In this document: positions 32,542 through 33,822 of the stretch, piece after piece | Layout of the letters: the number at the start of each line of letters is the position of its first letter | How positions within the stretch are numbered: the first letter of the stretch is position 1 | Assembly (NCBI GenBank): GCA_025465355.1 | Contig: JAODNN010000035.1 | Location: 1 to 33,822, forward strand | From: Blastococcus sp. | GTDB taxonomy: Bacteria; Actinomycetota; Actinomycetes; Mycobacteriales; Geodermatophilaceae | Direction of reading: 5' to 3' | Length of the DNA stretch: 33,822 nt | Notes under the pieces: generated by a model | What the model was told of the DNA's origin: nothing | The model's database searches: none | What the model saw: only the letters and a program-made list of their open reading frames with translations | Program-made: the position numbers and the translations under genes

Positions 32542-33771
32542 TCAGCGACGGGGCTGAGGGACCCGTGGGTGGCGCAGGGGGCCGAACGCGGCCCGGAGCT
32601 CGGTGGCGAACAGTTCGGGCTCCTCCCATGCGGCGAAGTGGCCGCCCCGGTCGGCCTCGTGGAAGTAGCTGAGGGTGGGGTAGGCCTTCTCGACCCAGCT
32701 GCGCGGGGCCCGGAAGATCTCGCCGGGGAACGTGGTGAAGCCGACCGGAATCGAGACCTCCGGGGCTGCCTGGCCTGCGGCGGCCGCCTGCGCCTGGGCT
32801 CGTCCGTTCTCCCAATACGACCGGGCAGCCGACGTCCCGGTGCCGGTCAGCCAGTACAGCGTGATGTTGTCCAGGACGTGGTCCCGGGTGAGACCGCCCG
32901 AGGGCTGCCCGTCGCGGAAGGCGCGGGAGATCTTGTCGTAGGCGTCGGTGTCGTGGTCGAGCATCCAGGCGGCCAGGGCGACGGGGGAATCCAGCAGGGC
33001 GTAGCCGATCGTCTGCGGCCGGGTGGCCTGCTCGGTGAAGTAGCCGTTGCCGCTCGTCCGGAACGTGGTGACCGCGGCCTGCGCCGCACGTTCCTGCTCG
33101 GTCCCCGCCGGTTGGCCGTCGCCGGTCAGCGCCGTCCGGAGCAGGTTGACGTGGATACCGACCAGCCCCTCGGGTGCCTGGCGGCCCATCGCGTCGGTGA
33201 CGGCGGCGCCCTGGTCGCCGCCCTGAGCGACGTAGCGGGGATAGCCGAGCCGGCGCATCAGCTCGGCCCACGCCCCGGCGATGCGGCTGACGTCCCAGCC
33301 GAGCTCGGTCGGCTCGCCGGAGAAGCCGTAGCCGGGCAGGGACGGCAGCACCAGGTCGAAGGCATCCTCGGCGAGGCCGCCGTGCGCGGTCGGGTCCGTC
33401 AGCGGGCCGATGGAGTCCAGCATCTCCACGACGGAGCCGGGCCAGCCGTGCGTCATGATCAGTGGCAGCGCGTCCGCGTGCGGCGCCCGGACGTGGACGA
33501 AGTGGATGTCCACCCCGTCGATCACCGTCGTGAACTGCGGCAGCGCGTTGAGCCTCGCCTCGACCCTGCCCAGGTCGTACTCGGTCGCCCAGCAGCGGGT
33601 CAGCGCCTGCATCGTCGCCAACCGCACGCCCTGCGACCGATCGTCGACCAACTCCCGGGAGGGCCAGCGCGTCGCGGCGAGGCGGCGGCGCAGCTCGGCG
33701 AGCGCCTCACCGGGGACGTCGGCCCGGAACGGTCGGATGGCAGTGCCTGCCCGCTGCTCGACTGCGGTCAT
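32542..33771 (-). CDS. Epoxide hydrolase (EHN type), copy 2
   Basis: This protein has the same 409-residue length as copy 1 and the same layout: EHN domain, HGWPGS at 108-113, nucleophile Asp186 (QGGDQG), and GGHFAAWEEPE near the end. By hand I count about 38 differences over the first 200 residues, so the copies are roughly 81% identical there. The region after residue 300 differs more (an Ala/Gln-rich insert QAQAAAAGQAAPEV here versus a Pro/Ser-rich one in copy 1), near the cap/C-terminal lid, which could alter substrate range. ATG 33771 has GGGGGCAG upstream. It is the promoter-proximal copy and continues toward the window edge, where only about 50 bp of upstream sequence is visible. Confidence 0.93.
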   Translation of the reverse strand: MTAVEQRAGTAIRPFRADVPGEALAELRRRLAATRWPSRELVDDRSQGVRLATMQALTRCWATEYDLGRVEARLNALPQFTTVIDGVDIHFVHVRAPHADALPLIMTHGWPGSVVEMLDSIGPLTDPTAHGGLAEDAFDLVLPSLPGYGFSGEPTELGWDVSRIAGAWAELMRRLGYPRYVAQGGDQGAAVTDAMGRQAPEGLVGIHVNLLRTALTGDGQPAGTEQERAAQAAVTTFRTSGNGYFTEQATRPQTIGYALLDSPVALAAWMLDHDTDAYDKISRAFRDGQPSGGLTRDHVLDNITLYWLTGTGTSAARSYWENGRAQAQAAAAGQAAPEVSIPVGFTTFPGEIFRAPRSWVEKAYPTLSYFHEADRGGHFAAWEEPELFATELRAAFGPLRHPRVPQPRR

Positions 33772-33822
33772 GCTGCTCTGCCCCCTGCACGAATGCGGGG
33801 GAAGTCGCAGACCGGCGGCACG

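Overview
The window is high-GC DNA with the codon use, GTG starts and G/C-rich Shine-Dalgarno sites of an actinobacterium. The gene repertoire (Corynebacterium-like inositol operon, PAS/EAL and GGDEF signalling proteins, an S8 protease with a Trp-rich tail, EHN-type epoxide hydrolases) would suit the Geodermatophilaceae or a close relative. That placement is inference; no rRNA or other taxonomic marker is present.

Positions 1-4400 look like the scarred edge of a mobile or accessory region. It holds the tail of a NO VEIN/DUF3883-type protein, a 3' half of tRNA-Gly(TCC) without its 5' half, a translationally coupled pair of actinobacterial accessory genes (a Zn-finger/HTH protein and a 149-residue protein) facing away from an M48 membrane protease, a second tRNA 3'-end fragment, and remnants of a tyrosine recombinase and an excisionase.

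Positions 4471-12883 form a signalling block built around cyclic di-GMP. Two paralogous LysR regulators flank a membrane PAS-EAL phosphodiesterase. A response regulator with a degenerate HD-GYP domain is divergent from a PAS histidine kinase, and the kinase is followed 26 bp later by a membrane GAF-GGDEF diguanylate cyclase. Next comes a secreted S8 protease (13171-14943) whose C-terminus is a run of about 14 WSGIR-type pentapeptides, then a strong hairpin terminator and a decayed MgtA-type P-type ATPase.

Positions 15560-24884 (minus strand) are a compact myo-inositol catabolic operon, transcribed in the order iolC, Cgl0158/IolJ-like barrel, iolB, iolD, iolE-like, iolG-like, iolH-like, mmsA/iolA, with several 4-bp stop/start overlaps. 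A divergent GntR/UTRA regulator (IolR-like) starts at 25094. It is followed by a 4-OT-fold tautomerase whose promoter carries a 16-bp element (15/16 identical) that also occurs in the iolC-iolR intergenic region, so the tautomerase may belong to the inositol regulon. A FUSC-type exporter (minus) and an MFS sugar porter that probably imports inositol (27996-29465) close this block.

Positions 29552-33771 (all minus) carry a small unknown protein, an NmrA-like NAD(P)-binding protein and two tandem epoxide hydrolases that are about 81% identical over their first 200 residues.

The observations most worth following are the tautomerase linked to IolR, the WSGIR-tailed protease, the enzymatically dead-looking HD-GYP receiver protein within a c-di-GMP cluster, the matching palindromes over the start codons of the two LysR genes, and the tRNA/integrase scars.
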